Positions 5,828 to 5,858 of a DNA stretch of 5,858 nucleotides are shown here, one piece after another (position 1 is the first letter of the stretch; each line of letters starts with the position of its first letter). The notes below the pieces were generated by a model. It searched no databases, was not told the origin of the DNA, and was given only the letters and a program-made list of their open reading frames with translations. A program made the position numbers and the translations under genes. The stretch lies in the NCBI GenBank assembly GCA_013152045.1, contig JAADGZ010000286.1, positions 1-5,858 of the forward strand, written 5' to 3'. Origin of the DNA: Gammaproteobacteria bacterium (lineage in GTDB: Bacteria > Pseudomonadota > Gammaproteobacteria > UBA6429 > Thiohalophilaceae).

Positions 5828-5858
5828 GAATTAGATCAGCCAGTTCACCCGCATCCAG
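5817..5858 (-). CDS. mutL: DNA mismatch repair protein MutL (last 13 codons, partial)
   Basis: The minus frame entering from the right edge reads LDAGELADLIHAE and ends in TAA at 5817-5819. This resembles the MutL C-terminal ending, where a Leu, an acidic helix of the form xxELxxLF and a short tail follow the GRPTW segment (which would lie outside the window). mutL directly upstream of miaA is the standard order in gammaproteobacteria. Identification rests mostly on position, because only 13 residues are visible. The frame overlaps the miaA start by 11 bases. MutL links MutS mismatch recognition to strand incision. Confidence 0.62.
   Translation of the reverse strand: MDAGELADLIHAE

Noticed and set aside
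1..5858. A new defence, mobile or otherwise undescribed system in this window
   Set aside because: All coding space is taken up by recognised conserved genes in a known order on one strand. There are no integrase or transposase fragments, direct repeats, tRNA genes or visible composition breaks that would mark an inserted module.

Overview
The window is a conserved block of housekeeping genes from a gammaproteobacterium, with every supported gene on the minus strand. Read in the direction of transcription (right to left) the order is mutL (last 13 codons), miaA, hfq, hflX, hflK, hflC, a 62-residue DUF2065 membrane protein, and hisZ (running off the left edge). The order miaA-hfq-hflX-hflK-hflC is the well-known amiB-mutL-miaA-hfq-hfl superoperon. 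In enterobacteria hflC is followed by yjeT (DUF2065) and later genes. As I recall, Pseudomonas and related non-enteric gammaproteobacteria have hisZ after the DUF2065 gene and before purA. The presence of hisZ, a short C-terminal tail on Hfq, and a 290-residue HflC (about 334 in E. coli) point to a Pseudomonadales, Cellvibrionales or Oceanospirillales-type organism rather than an enteric one. I cannot name the genus.

Layout: 5817-5858 end of mutL, overlapping the start of miaA by 11 bases; 4862-5827 miaA; 4718-4861 an AT-rich 144-base spacer with a perfect TATAAT box and a short inverted repeat; 4445-4717 hfq; 3088-4407 hflX, starting with TTG; 3005-3087 a spacer with an imperfect hairpin and a weak possible promoter; 1835-3004 hflK; 963-1835 hflC, overlapping hflK by one base (TAATG); 768-956 DUF2065; 1-768 hisZ, overlapping DUF2065 by one base (TAATG), first 256 codons only. 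There is no gene-free stretch longer than 144 bases, and I see no RNA gene, mobile element, CRISPR array, prophage piece or clear intrinsic terminator.

How the genes relate: MutL (mismatch repair), MiaA (tRNA A37 prenylation) and Hfq (sRNA chaperone) are linked by co-transcription rather than by a shared pathway. HflX is a ribosome-binding GTPase. HflK and HflC form the SPFH-domain membrane complex that surrounds and modulates the FtsH protease, and their overlapping cistrons fit a matched stoichiometry. HisZ is the regulatory subunit of ATP phosphoribosyltransferase, so this organism should carry a short-form HisG elsewhere. I found no evidence of a new biological system. The points worth a second look are small: two distal-face substitutions in Hfq, the TTG start of hflX with an overlapping mini-ORF, structured intergenic spacers, and the tight hflC-DUF2065-hisZ coupling.
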